Assembly (NCBI RefSeq): GCF_021431965.1
Contig: NZ_CP090370.1
Coordinates: forward strand, 1,922,001 to 1,986,000
DNA: 64,000 nt
Direction of reading: 5' to 3'
From: Erythrobacter sp. SDW2
Lineage (GTDB): Bacteria; Pseudomonadota; Alphaproteobacteria; Sphingomonadales; Sphingomonadaceae
Of this stretch, positions 17,002 through 25,562 are shown piece after piece; within the stretch, counting starts at the first letter, position 1; each line of letters begins with the position of its first letter. The notes under the pieces are model-generated. The model saw nothing but the letters and a program-made list of their open reading frames with translations, did not search any database and was not told the origin of the DNA. Made by a program: the position numbers and the translations under genes.

Positions 17002-17056
17002 CTCTCTGCCCGGCGCTCCTTGGCCAATCGACCAATGCACTAGGGCAGAGAGATGA
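16998..17056 (-). promoter_or_regulatory. 14-bp inverted repeat around the start of the glycosyltransferase gene
   Basis: TCATCTCTCTGCCC (16998-17011) and GGGCAGAGAGATGA (17043-17056) are perfect complements separated by 31 bases. In the minus-strand transcript the upstream arm can pair with the segment that contains the ATG at 17001 and the GAGAG just before it. This would hide the start, or at DNA level it could be an operator. Confidence 0.55.
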
Positions 17057-17125
17057 AATGTCGGTAAACTTTACACCACCTCCTTGAGGGAGGCATTACT
17101 GCCGCCAGGGATGGTAAACACGGGC

Positions 17126-17437
17126 TTACCGGGCCGGATTGGCCTTTTGTGCGGCATCGGAAACAGCCTCACCGGCATCCTGGGCGGCATCGCCAACCTG
17201 GTTGGCAGCTTCGCCAACTTCATTCGCGGCCTCCGTGATTGCGTTATCCTTGGCAATCTCGACCCCCGAAGTCTGGCTGAGGAAGTAGGCGCCGACGATC
17301 AGGCCGAGGACGAGGATGAGGAGGAAGATGTATTTCCCGGCCCCGCCACCTTCGCTGCGGTCGGAGATGACTGTGGTATGGGTGGTCGAAGTCGTCCCGT
17401 CTGGGTTCTCGGTGCGGATAATGCGTTCTTCGGTCAT
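17126..17437 (-). CDS. Small single-pass membrane protein with amphipathic Ala/Glu-rich tail
   Basis: This 103-residue protein, start MTEERIIRTENPDGTTSTTHT, has AAGGAG upstream. A polar N-terminus with a glycine linker precedes one membrane segment (KYIFLLILVLGLIVGAYFLS). The C-terminal tail is repetitive and amphipathic (EAANEVGEAANQVGDAAQDA), resembling LEA/apolipoprotein-like helices. No function can be assigned. It lies between the exopolysaccharide operon and the ScfR-like regulator on the same strand. Confidence 0.7.
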   Translation of the reverse strand: MTEERIIRTENPDGTTSTTHTTVISDRSEGGGAGKYIFLLILVLGLIVGAYFLSQTSGVEIAKDNAITEAANEVGEAANQVGDAAQDAGEAVSDAAQKANPAR

Positions 17438-17508
17438 CGGTATTCTCCTTGCCGCGTTCAACGCGGATGCTGGCGACAAGGTTCCGGGTCGTTCACATCA
17501 TTACATGG

Positions 17509-18885
17509 TTAACTGAACGAGTATGGCAGGTTCGCGCGCGCAATCAGCTCGAAATTTAGGGTCGCCCCCTTCGGAGGAAGCGATCTTTGGCGGCACTCGC
17601 GCCAATAACAGCGCGCGCAGCCCAGCCCTATTCTGGTTGCATCTTCGGGTTGCAGCGACACCCCCTGTGCCATCGCGAGGTCAGCTGCAAGGCGGGCTTC
17701 AACACCCAGGACAATTGCGAATTGACCTGACGAGGCCCCTTCGGCCGAAGCGACGGCATAGCTCATGGTGAGCCAATGCGACGGACCGCCCGCGCTCTCC
17801 TCCAGCATCACGGGCTGGACCAGCCATCCTTCGCGACGGCCGAAAGTGTGGTGCACCTGCCAAAGCGGGCAGCTATGTTCGCCTTCGATCAATGCGGTGC
17901 CGGTAGCCCCGGCAATGCGCTTGGAAAATTGCCCCGCCCTATCGAAACGCGCCATGAAAAATGGCAAACCTCGCTGGCCGACCCGATGCAGTGTCGTAAG
18001 CCGTTGGGCTACCAGCTCCACGCTGGCCCCGAACCGACGGGTCAGGACTTCGACATCATAGGCAGTGGCATCGCAGGCCCGCAGGAAGCGGCCATAGGGC
18101 ATCATAAGCGCGGCCGCGAAATACTCGGAGAGGTGCCGTTCGAAGAGTTTTCGTGCCGCATGGTCCGAAAGATCTGCACCAGCGGCAATGCTGGCGATGG
18201 CTGATCCTTGCTCCAGTTCTGCAATCTGCAGCGCCAGCTCGAAATTGCGTGAGGCGGGCGAGAGCATCTCGGAGAGCTGGACCTGACGCGCATGGAAATC
18301 GAGCCGACGGATCGCGTCGGGCATGACCTCGCGCGGCAGGATGCGGATAGCCAGGTGGTGCTTCTCGCGGAGGCGATCGGTCGCGGCAGCGAGAAAGTCC
18401 TGCCGGGACAGGCGCAGTTCGTCCGCCAGCTGTTCCGCCGCCACATCGAGATCGGCAAAGTGGTTGCGCCAGCGATCGATCTCTCGCCTGCAGGCTGCGA
18501 GCGGATCATCGCTATGCGGATCACCCGCCCCCTGTTCGTCGAACAGGCGCGCAAAGGCAGCAGCAGCCTGCGGAGCATTGGCGAGGAACTCGACCACTTC
18601 ATCCCGGTCGATCCCCAGATCATTGAAGCGTTCGTCGCCGAGGCGGCGGGCCAAGCCATCGATGCCCCCGATGGCTTCGTCTTCCCGCAAGTCGCGCGGA
18701 TCGAAGCCGAATTCCTCTGCCAACTGCACAATCACCCGCGCCGTGACCGCCCGCTGGTTGCGCTCCATCAAAGTGAGGTAGCTCGAAGAGATCCCGAGAC
18801 GGTTGGCCATGGCGGCCTGCGTTATTCCTTCACGCTTGCGGAGGCGGCGGAGTGCGGCTCCGGCGAAAAGCGACTGTTCGGCCAT
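17509..18885 (-). CDS. ScfR/RamB-like transcriptional regulator (XRE HTH plus ImmA/IrrE-type domain)
   Basis: This is a 458-residue regulator. The N-terminal XRE helix-turn-helix (residues about 8-65: LRRLRKREGITQAAMANRLGI...) is followed by an IrrE/ImmA-type region, and the C-terminal cysteine-containing domain (GLGCARCYWRECRQRSLPP) is typical of short-chain fatty acyl transcriptional regulators. RamB, a relative in Corynebacterium, controls isocitrate lyase. Here the gene diverges from aceA across a 141-base promoter region that carries an inverted repeat, so it most likely controls aceA and itself. Whether it senses acyl-CoA or another ligand is inference. Confidence 0.88.
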   Translation of the reverse strand: MAEQSLFAGAALRRLRKREGITQAAMANRLGISSSYLTLMERNQRAVTARVIVQLAEEFGFDPRDLREDEAIGGIDGLARRLGDERFNDLGIDRDEVVEFLANAPQAAAAFARLFDEQGAGDPHSDDPLAACRREIDRWRNHFADLDVAAEQLADELRLSRQDFLAAATDRLREKHHLAIRILPREVMPDAIRRLDFHARQVQLSEMLSPASRNFELALQIAELEQGSAIASIAAGADLSDHAARKLFERHLSEYFAAALMMPYGRFLRACDATAYDVEVLTRRFGASVELVAQRLTTLHRVGQRGLPFFMARFDRAGQFSKRIAGATGTALIEGEHSCPLWQVHHTFGRREGWLVQPVMLEESAGGPSHWLTMSYAVASAEGASSGQFAIVLGVEARLAADLAMAQGVSLQPEDATRIGLGCARCYWRECRQRSLPPKGATLNFELIARANLPYSFS

Positions 18886-18909
18886 TGTAACTATCCTTAC
18901 AAAGTTACA
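18886..18909. promoter_or_regulatory. Inverted repeat in the regulator-aceA divergent promoter
   Basis: TGTAAC (18886-18891) and GTTACA (18904-18909) form a 6-bp dyad with 12 bases between, directly upstream of the regulator start codon. It is a candidate operator for autoregulation and aceA control by the ScfR-like protein. Confidence 0.45.
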
Positions 18910-19026
18910 TTATTGCAGTGCCTATATCACCAATTTCGACAAGAAAGTCTGTAAGAATCCCTATCTGAGTCACGCTGCGAGTGCGAAAGGTATCGCAACA
19001 CCCCATTCCCGGACAGGAGATTCGCC

Positions 19027-20625
19027 GTGACCTACCAGCAAGCCATCGCAGCGCTCGACAAGACCATCACCGCCAACGGTGCGCCATGGAACGCAATCGA
19101 CGCCGAATCGGCAGCTCGCATGCAGATCCAGAACCGTTTCCCCACGGGTCTCGACATTGCGCGCTACACCGCCAGGATCATGCGCGAAGACATGGCCGCC
19201 TATGACGCCGATCCGGCCAACTACACCCAGTCGCTCGGCTGCTGGCACGGGTTCATCGCCCAGCAGAAGATGATCTCGATCAAGAAGCATTTCGGCAGCA
19301 CCAAGCGCCGCTACCTCTACCTCTCGGGCTGGATGGTCGCCGCATTGCGCAGCGAGTTCGGCCCGCTGCCCGACCAGTCGATGCACGAGAAGACCAGCGT
19401 CCCGGCGCTGATCGAGGAACTCTACACCTTCCTGCGCCAGGCCGACGCTCGCGAGCTGGGCGGCCTGTTCCGCGAACTCGACAAGGCCCGCGAGGCACAA
19501 GACGCGGTCAACATCCATCGCCTGACCCGCAAGATCGAGGATCACCAGACCCACGTCGTGCCGATCATCGCCGATATCGACGCCGGCTTCGGCAATGCGG
19601 AGGCGACCTACCTGCTCGCCAAGAAGATGATCGAAGCCGGTGCCTGCGCGCTCCAGATCGAGAACCAGGTCTCGGACGAAAAGCAGTGCGGTCACCAGGA
19701 CGGCAAGGTTACTGTCCCGCACGAGGAGTTCCTGCAGAAGATTCGCGCAATCCGCTATGCCTTCCTCGAGCTGGGCGTGCCCGATGGCATCATCGTCGCC
19801 CGCACCGACTCGCTGGGTGCGGGCCTCACCAAGTCGATCGCCTATACCAAGGAAGAGGGCGACCTCGGTGACCAGTACAACAGCTTCCTCGACTGCGAAG
19901 AGGTCGATCCCAAGGATATCGCCAATGGTGACGTCTTCATCAGCCGCGGCGGCAAGCTGCTGCGCCCGAAGCGCCTCCCGTCGAACCTCTACCAGTTCCG
20001 CGAAGGGACCGGCGAGGACCGCTGCGTGCTCGATTGCATCACCTCGCTCCAGCACGGTGCCGACCTGCTGTGGATCGAGACCGAGAAGCCGCACATCGGC
20101 CAGATCGGCGGAATGGTCAGCCGCATCCGCGAGGTGATCCCCAATGCCAAGCTGGTCTATAACAACTCGCCCAGCTTCAACTGGACGCTCAACTTCCGCC
20201 AGCAGGTGTTCGACGCCTGGCAGGAAGAAGGCCGCGATCTGGCCAACTACGACCGTGCCCGCCTGATGGACGTGGAGTATGACGAGACCGAACTCGCGGC
20301 CGAAGCCGATGACCGGATCAGGACCTTCCAGGCCGACGCGGCCCGCGAAGCCGGCATCTTCCACCACCTGATCACCCTGCCGACCTATCACACGGCAGCG
20401 CTGAGCACGGACAACCTCGCCAAGCGTTACTTCGGCGACGAGGGCATGCTGGGCTACGTCAAGAACGTCCAGCGCGAGGAAATCCGCCAGGGTATCGCCT
20501 GTGTGAAGCACCAGAACATGGCCGGGTCGGACATCGGCGATGATCACAAGGAATACTTCGCCGGTGAAGCCGCGCTGAAGGCCGGCGGTGCCGAGAACAC
20601 CATGAACCAGTTCGAAGCCGCCTGA
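19027..20625 (+). CDS. aceA: Isocitrate lyase
   Basis: This 532-residue enzyme splits isocitrate into glyoxylate and succinate, the first step of the glyoxylate shunt for growth on acetate or fatty acids. The active-site loop reads KQCGH at residues 219-223 (family consensus KKCGH). The K-to-Q change and the length match the longer isocitrate lyase subfamily found in Pseudomonas and many alphaproteobacteria. The start is GTG 19027 with AGGAGA just upstream. The enzyme is cytoplasmic. Malate synthase is not in the window. It is probably controlled by the divergent ScfR-like regulator, and a 57-residue ORF follows closely. Confidence 0.95.
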   Translation: MTYQQAIAALDKTITANGAPWNAIDAESAARMQIQNRFPTGLDIARYTARIMREDMAAYDADPANYTQSLGCWHGFIAQQKMISIKKHFGSTKRRYLYLSGWMVAALRSEFGPLPDQSMHEKTSVPALIEELYTFLRQADARELGGLFRELDKAREAQDAVNIHRLTRKIEDHQTHVVPIIADIDAGFGNAEATYLLAKKMIEAGACALQIENQVSDEKQCGHQDGKVTVPHEEFLQKIRAIRYAFLELGVPDGIIVARTDSLGAGLTKSIAYTKEEGDLGDQYNSFLDCEEVDPKDIANGDVFISRGGKLLRPKRLPSNLYQFREGTGEDRCVLDCITSLQHGADLLWIETEKPHIGQIGGMVSRIREVIPNAKLVYNNSPSFNWTLNFRQQVFDAWQEEGRDLANYDRARLMDVEYDETELAAEADDRIRTFQADAAREAGIFHHLITLPTYHTAALSTDNLAKRYFGDEGMLGYVKNVQREEIRQGIACVKHQNMAGSDIGDDHKEYFAGEAALKAGGAENTMNQFEAA

Positions 20626-20636
20626 GGAGAGGAAGC

Positions 20637-20810
20637 ATGACCGATACCGAGACCAAGCAGACGGAACCCGGCCGGGCACGCGCCCTGCTCTCGACCGCCG
20701 ACTTCAAACTGCTGCGGCGTGCGCTGGAAAGCCATGCCAAGGCCACCGAAGACCGCGAGGAGCTGGCCAAGATCAATGCCTTGCACCACCGCCTCGGCAA
20801 TTACGGCTGA
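20637..20810 (+). CDS. 57-residue acidic/basic helical protein cotranscribed with aceA
   Basis: MTDTETKQTEPGRARALLST... ends HHRLGNYG. It has a strong ribosome-binding site (GAGGAGAGGA) and begins 11 bases after the aceA stop, before a shared terminator. It has no signal or membrane segment and is predicted mostly helical. The function is unknown. Its position suggests a role tied to isocitrate lyase or simply cotranscription. Confidence 0.65.
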   Translation: MTDTETKQTEPGRARALLSTADFKLLRRALESHAKATEDREELAKINALHHRLGNYG

Positions 20811-20838
20811 GGCCAACGAAATCTCCTGGGGAGGAGAC

Positions 20839-20881
20839 ACGGCCGTCGGAGCTTCTCGCTCCGGCGGCCGTCTACTTTTTT
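20839..20881 (+). terminator. Rho-independent terminator of the aceA operon
   Basis: The stem ACGGCCGTCGGAGC with GCTCCGGCGGCCGT has one central mismatch region and a TTCTC loop, followed by CTACTTTTTT. It ends the aceA plus small-ORF transcript. Confidence 0.85.
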
Positions 20882-20932
20882 CGGTTCAGTGAGCTTGCGA
20901 TTGGTTAACCGCTTTGCAGCTATGGCAGGGCG

Positions 20933-21490
20933 ATGGCCCGCGCTCGCAAGAAGCAGAAAGTCGACATGGCGAAAATGTATCGCCATTTCGCTGTCATCAC
21001 CGTCGCACTGACGGCGATGGTAGGTATCTTTGCGGATGGCGAAGCGCAGCAGGCGGTCAAGAGCGAGCTGCAGGAACGCGCGGAGCAAAACAAGAGGACC
21101 CAGGCGAACAAAGGCACCGGCAACGAACTGATCCGCCGCGATCCATACGCCGATGGCGGTGTGGGAAGCTTCAGCCCCGACAATGCATTGACGAGTTTCA
21201 ATGCCGGACTTGGGTCATCGGATTCGAGCAACTTCATCCAGCTACCGGCCGGAGACAAGGACGCCAATACCGTCTGGGGTCGGCTCGGCATTCCCGAAGA
21301 GGATTGGTTCACCCTGCCGAAGGAAGTCCGCATATCGCTCGCCGGCACGAATGACCCTATGATTGTCGGGTTGCCTGAAGAGCGGCGTGCAGCGATCAGG
21401 AAGCTGTCGGCCGCCTCGCGGAGTCGGGCCCGGCCCGACACCTCGATGGCAGGGAACGCTATCGTGCTGGATGAAGGCGAAGACTTCTAG
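20933..21490 (+). CDS. Hypothetical single-pass membrane protein
   Basis: This 185-residue protein has a basic N-terminus (MARARKKQKVDMAKMYRHF), one hydrophobic segment (FAVITVALTAMVGIFADG) and a helical, Q/E-rich stretch, then a polar region ending VLDEGEDF. It is probably anchored in the inner membrane with the bulk outside. No family is recognised. It stands alone and ends three bases before the convergent peptidase gene. Confidence 0.65.
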   Translation: MARARKKQKVDMAKMYRHFAVITVALTAMVGIFADGEAQQAVKSELQERAEQNKRTQANKGTGNELIRRDPYADGGVGSFSPDNALTSFNAGLGSSDSSNFIQLPAGDKDANTVWGRLGIPEEDWFTLPKEVRISLAGTNDPMIVGLPEERRAAIRKLSAASRSRARPDTSMAGNAIVLDEGEDF

Positions 21491-21493
21491 GCG

Positions 21494-22819
21494 TCAGCCG
21501 CCGTCCCTTGCCATCAGGTCGAGCGTGGCCGACACCATCGCCTCGCTGGCGGTGGAGATCACCTTCTCCGCGTCCGGCGCCCAATAGGGGCTGTGCAGCG
21601 AAGGCAGTTCCTTCTCCCCGCGTTCGGCTGCTGCCATTTCCGCCTCCGGCACACCGCCCACCCAGAAAATCAGCGACTGCACATTCTCGCGGTCGGCACG
21701 GTAGAACTGGCTGAAATCCTCGCCACCCATGACCGGCGGCATTTGCACCACCCGCTCCTCGCCGAACCTGGCCTTGAGTCCGGCCATCACTTCTGCGGTG
21801 AACTCGGGCGTATTATAGGTCGCAGGGGTGTAGGGGTCCTCGACCGTCACGACCGGCATGCGATCTTCCGGCATACCCGCCGCGATGGCTTCGCCCCGGA
21901 CGATACGGGCAATGCCGTCGAGCAGGAGTTTGCGTGATTCGTCGCTGTAGGACCGCACCGTCAGCTGCAACCGTGCCTCGTCGGGAATGATGTTGTGCTT
22001 GGCACCCGCAAGGAAGCTGCCAACCGTCACGACCGCCGGATCCAGCGGGGAGCTTTCGCGGCTGACCAGCGTTTGCAACTTCATCACGATCGCGCTGGCG
22101 AGCACGATCGGATCCTTTGTCGTCTGGGGATAGGCTCCATGGCCGCCCACGCCCTTCACCAGGATATCGACGCTGTCGACATTGGCGAGCGCAAAACCCG
22201 GAGTGTAGCCGATCTTGCCCGCCGGGAAGCCTGCCGCATCGTGGAAGCCCAGGACATAGTCAGGCTTGGGGAAGCGTTCGTAGAGCCCGTCCTCCAGCAT
22301 CGCGAGCGCGCCAAGGCCGATTTCCTCTGCCGGTTGCAGGATCATCACCAGCGTGCCTGACCACTGGTCCTTGCGTTCGGCCAGCAACTGCGCCGCACCG
22401 ACCCACGCGGTCATATGCGTATCGTGGCCGCAAGCATGCATTACACCTGTCGTTACCCCTGAGGCGGGGGTTGCCGTGACTTTGGAGGCGTAGGGCAAGC
22501 CGGTCTGCTCGACCACAGGCAGGCCATCCATGTCGGCGCGCAGCATGACCGTCGGCCCATCGCCGTTGCGCATGACCGCGACGACGCCAGTCTTGCCGAC
22601 ACCTTCGGTCACTTCGAAGCCGAGCTGGCGGGCAATTTCCGCCAGCTTGGCCGCCGTCCGCACTTCCTCGAAGCTCAGTTCGGGATTGGCGTGGAGATCG
22701 CGATAGAGCTCCATGAGGCCGGGCATGTCCGCCGCTACATCGGCCCGCAGATCATCGGCCTGAGCCGGAGTTCCCGCCAGCGCCAGCAGAGCCGCGCCCG
22801 CCCACATTCCAAAACGCAT
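21494..22819 (-). CDS. M20-family amidohydrolase/peptidase with signal peptide
   Basis: This 441-residue metal-dependent hydrolase of the M20D type (IAA-amino-acid hydrolase, hippurate hydrolase-like) has LRADMDGLPVVEQTGLPYAS, the metal-binding HACGHDTHMTAW, QPAEEIGLGALAMLEDG and the late PPVMGGEDFSQF. The N-terminus MRFGMWAGAALLALAGTPAQA is a signal peptide, so it is predicted periplasmic. The start at 22819 has GGAG eight bases upstream. It probably removes acyl or peptide groups from N-acyl amino acids; the substrate is not defined. Confidence 0.9.
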   Translation of the reverse strand: MRFGMWAGAALLALAGTPAQADDLRADVAADMPGLMELYRDLHANPELSFEEVRTAAKLAEIARQLGFEVTEGVGKTGVVAVMRNGDGPTVMLRADMDGLPVVEQTGLPYASKVTATPASGVTTGVMHACGHDTHMTAWVGAAQLLAERKDQWSGTLVMILQPAEEIGLGALAMLEDGLYERFPKPDYVLGFHDAAGFPAGKIGYTPGFALANVDSVDILVKGVGGHGAYPQTTKDPIVLASAIVMKLQTLVSRESSPLDPAVVTVGSFLAGAKHNIIPDEARLQLTVRSYSDESRKLLLDGIARIVRGEAIAAGMPEDRMPVVTVEDPYTPATYNTPEFTAEVMAGLKARFGEERVVQMPPVMGGEDFSQFYRADRENVQSLIFWVGGVPEAEMAAAERGEKELPSLHSPYWAPDAEKVISTASEAMVSATLDLMARDGG

Positions 22820-22887
22820 ATCCAACTCCCGGAATCCCCTAGTCACCGATACTTTTTGCACAGTGCTCCAGCTTAGGAAAGCCCGCC

Positions 22888-24693
22888 TCAGCGCATTCCC
22901 GGATAGGTCAGCACCAGCAGGATCGATAGCGTCGTCACCATCAACGCAACCAGCGGCACGCCCGTGCGAATGTAGTCTTTGAACTCGTATGAGCCTTCCG
23001 ACATGATCAGCATGTTGGTCTGGTAGGCGATCGGCGTGGCATAGCAGAGGTTGCAGCCGAACAGCACCGCGAGGATAAGTGGCTCCGCCGGCAGGCCCAG
23101 CTGGTTGGCAATGCTGTAGGCGATGGGCGTGCCAACCGTTGCCGCGGTGGCATTCGAGGCGAAATTGGTCAGCACCGTCACGAACAGCATGATCGTCGCC
23201 AGCACCAAGGCGGGCGCGAGGTGCTGCAACCCGCTCGCCAGAACCAGACCGAGCCAGTCGGCTGCGCCGCTTTCGTCGATAATACGGCCGATAGCGATAC
23301 TGGCGGCGACAAGCACGATGACCTTGGCCGACAGCGCCCTGCCCACCCGGTCGAACTTCACGCAGCCGGTGACGAACATGAGGATCGCGCCTGCCAGCGC
23401 GGAAATGGCAATCGGCAGCAGGCCGATCGAAGCGAGCCCGACCGAGCCGATCATGATTCCTGCAGCCAGAGCCGCCTTGGACTTGCGTGGAAGCTCGCGT
23501 GTGCCCTCGAGCTGCAACAGGCTGTCGGCTTGGGCAAAGGCCCGCAAATCGGCAGGCAGGCCCATAACGAGGAGCACGTCGCCTTCGGCGATCAGCAAAT
23601 CGCCAGCCGGGGAATAATCCATCCGGTCACCGACCAGGCGGTCTGGACGATGCATGCCCAGCACCGCGACACCGTAGAGGTCGGCGATGCCGGAAGTCGG
23701 CATGGAGCGGTTGATCAGGCGAGAATCGCCGGTCACCGTCATCTCGACGACGACGATATCCTCGCCTGTCTCACTCGATTTGCGGCGGATCTTGTCGGTT
23801 ACCCAGACAGGTGCGACTTCCGCACCGATAACGCGCATGGCGTCTTCGAGGCCATCATGCGTGCCCGAAATCAACAGCCTCTGCTGCGCGTCGATAGTGC
23901 CTTCCACATTATCGTGGACCGTTATGTCGGCGGGCAGTTTCCGAAGCAGGGTCGAAACCTCCTGGCCGACCAGCGACGAGCCCTCGCCAACCCGCAGCCG
24001 GGTGTAAAACCGACGCTTCTGATGCAGGTCCTCGACCCGGTTGTCGCCCAGCATCCGCGGCATCACCAGCCAGAGATAGGGCAACGCGATGGCCGCAGCG
24101 ACGATCACAATGGGGGTGTAGTGGAACACGCTCATCGGCCGCATGCCGAGGTCGGTCGCGATGGAAACGACGAGGATGTTCGTCGAGGTGCCGATCGTAG
24201 TGGCCATTCCGCCGATCAGCACAGCCGCGTTGACCGGGATGAGCGTCTTCGACGCAGGCATTCCGCCACGCGCTGCCAGCGAGACGAAAATGGGTAGCAA
24301 CAGGACCAGCACCGGCGTGTCGTTGACGCCCATGGACAAGGTAAAGGCAATCAGCAGGCTGACCAGCAGGCCGAGCTGGAGATTGTAATTGAACACGCGC
24401 TCGAGGAAATAGGCCGCCGGTTCGAGTGCGCCCGTGACCACAAGGCCCCGCCCCATGATCATCAGCGCGCAAATGGTGATCAGCGCGTAATGCCCGAAGC
24501 CGGCAAAAGCCAACGCCAGGCCGTCGATCGGCTTGGTATCGGGCATGGGGAAGAAATACAGCCCGACCGCTATCACCGCGATGGTCAGCAGCGAGACGAT
24601 TTCCACCGACATCCGTCCGCGTGCGAAAGCGACGAACATCGCAATCGTGACGGCCATGGCGGCTATCGCGTGGAAGGAAGGGGCGGCAATCAT
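22888..24693 (-). CDS. SLC13/DASS-family transporter with TrkA-C domains
   Basis: This 601-residue membrane protein has two membrane halves split by a central cytoplasmic part of about 200 residues with two TrkA-C (RCK_C)-like modules (RLRVGEGSSLVGQEVSTLL... and VVEMTVTGDSRLINRSMPTSG). The membrane halves show SMGVNDTPVLVLLLPIF and NFASNATAATVGTPIAYSIA, typical of DASS/ArsB-type transporters. It likely moves dicarboxylates, sulfate or another anion with sodium. The exact substrate is unknown. Confidence 0.85.
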   Translation of the reverse strand: MIAAPSFHAIAAMAVTIAMFVAFARGRMSVEIVSLLTIAVIAVGLYFFPMPDTKPIDGLALAFAGFGHYALITICALMIMGRGLVVTGALEPAAYFLERVFNYNLQLGLLVSLLIAFTLSMGVNDTPVLVLLLPIFVSLAARGGMPASKTLIPVNAAVLIGGMATTIGTSTNILVVSIATDLGMRPMSVFHYTPIVIVAAAIALPYLWLVMPRMLGDNRVEDLHQKRRFYTRLRVGEGSSLVGQEVSTLLRKLPADITVHDNVEGTIDAQQRLLISGTHDGLEDAMRVIGAEVAPVWVTDKIRRKSSETGEDIVVVEMTVTGDSRLINRSMPTSGIADLYGVAVLGMHRPDRLVGDRMDYSPAGDLLIAEGDVLLVMGLPADLRAFAQADSLLQLEGTRELPRKSKAALAAGIMIGSVGLASIGLLPIAISALAGAILMFVTGCVKFDRVGRALSAKVIVLVAASIAIGRIIDESGAADWLGLVLASGLQHLAPALVLATIMLFVTVLTNFASNATAATVGTPIAYSIANQLGLPAEPLILAVLFGCNLCYATPIAYQTNMLIMSEGSYEFKDYIRTGVPLVALMVTTLSILLVLTYPGMR

Positions 24694-24750
24694 CGAGTGG
24701 GCAAAGGTTACCCGCCCATGCCCCTCTCCGCAATGACTAGAATTACCGGA

Positions 24751-25335
24751 TCAGGCCTCAAACCGCTGCGCCAGCACGCTTATCCCGAAAAGCGCCGTGG
24801 CGGTGGTGCCCGCTGCACCGGCTTGCATAACCCACGCCATCCCATCGGCCATGCCGAGCAGGTTGAGACCCACAGCCGCCGCTCCGGCGATGACGGTCAA
24901 TCCTCCCAAGCCCTTTGCCAGTGCCGTTGCCCTGCCCCAGGCAGCGAGCCCTGTGCCGATGGCGGCCATGCCGATCATCGCCTTGGCATGAAAATAAAGG
25001 AAGAACGCTCCGCCCAATACGCTGGCAAAGACCTTGGGGTCCTTAGCTTCAGCGGCAGGGCCGAACTCGGCCAATCCGATCCCGAGCTGCAGGATATTGA
25101 CTATTCCGGCGAGTGCGACGGCCGACCACACGAGCGGCATGGTACCGCGGGCGATCAACGCCAGCGCAGCCATCGTGAGCACGGAGTAAAGCGCCATCTC
25201 GCTCACCCAGGTGATCTTGCGCAACAGCGCATCGTCAGTGGGGGACACCTCACCAATATAGAAGAGTTGCGTCGCCACGGCGGCTAGCAGGGTGATTGCT
25301 ATGATGATGGCAGCACGGCGTGGTGTGAAGGTCAT
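24751..25335 (-). CDS. Hypothetical six-segment membrane protein
   Basis: This 194-residue, very hydrophobic protein begins MTFTPRRAAIIIAITLLAAV and is followed by about five more membrane segments. Its length and pattern recall DUF4386-type proteins, but no diagnostic motif is visible. It is on the same strand as the SLC13 transporter, 57 bases upstream of it, and may share its transcript. Confidence 0.6.
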   Translation of the reverse strand: MTFTPRRAAIIIAITLLAAVATQLFYIGEVSPTDDALLRKITWVSEMALYSVLTMAALALIARGTMPLVWSAVALAGIVNILQLGIGLAEFGPAAEAKDPKVFASVLGGAFFLYFHAKAMIGMAAIGTGLAAWGRATALAKGLGGLTVIAGAAAVGLNLLGMADGMAWVMQAGAAGTTATALFGISVLAQRFEA

Positions 25336-25405
25336 GGCTGGTCCCCTGTTCTGACGAAACTGGTTCGTATCCCAGGGGGCAAGGGTTACAGCGACGTTGG
25401 AAAAG

Positions 25406-25490
25406 TGGTGCCCCTGGCCCGACTCGAACGGGCACTCCGTAAGGAACTCGATTTTGAGTCGAGCGCGTCTACCAATTCCACCACAGGGGC
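25406..25490 (-). tRNA. tRNA-Leu (anticodon CAA)
   Basis: An 85-base cloverleaf with encoded CCA. The acceptor begins GCCCCTG, and the anticodon stem CTCGA/TCGAG encloses loop CTCAAAA, giving CAA for UUG codons. A long variable arm (class II) and GTTCGAGTC in the T arm fit leucine. Confidence 0.95.
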
Positions 25491-25562
25491 AAGCCGTGCG
25501 AGCGCGGCGGATAGCGCCGCTTGAAAATTACTTCAAGGCATCCTTGCCGCACAATCGCTACG

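Noticed and set aside
17071-17100. CCTCC-TTGA-GGGAGG as a terminator of the small membrane protein gene
   Set aside because: The stem is only five to six bases and no T run follows on the minus strand.
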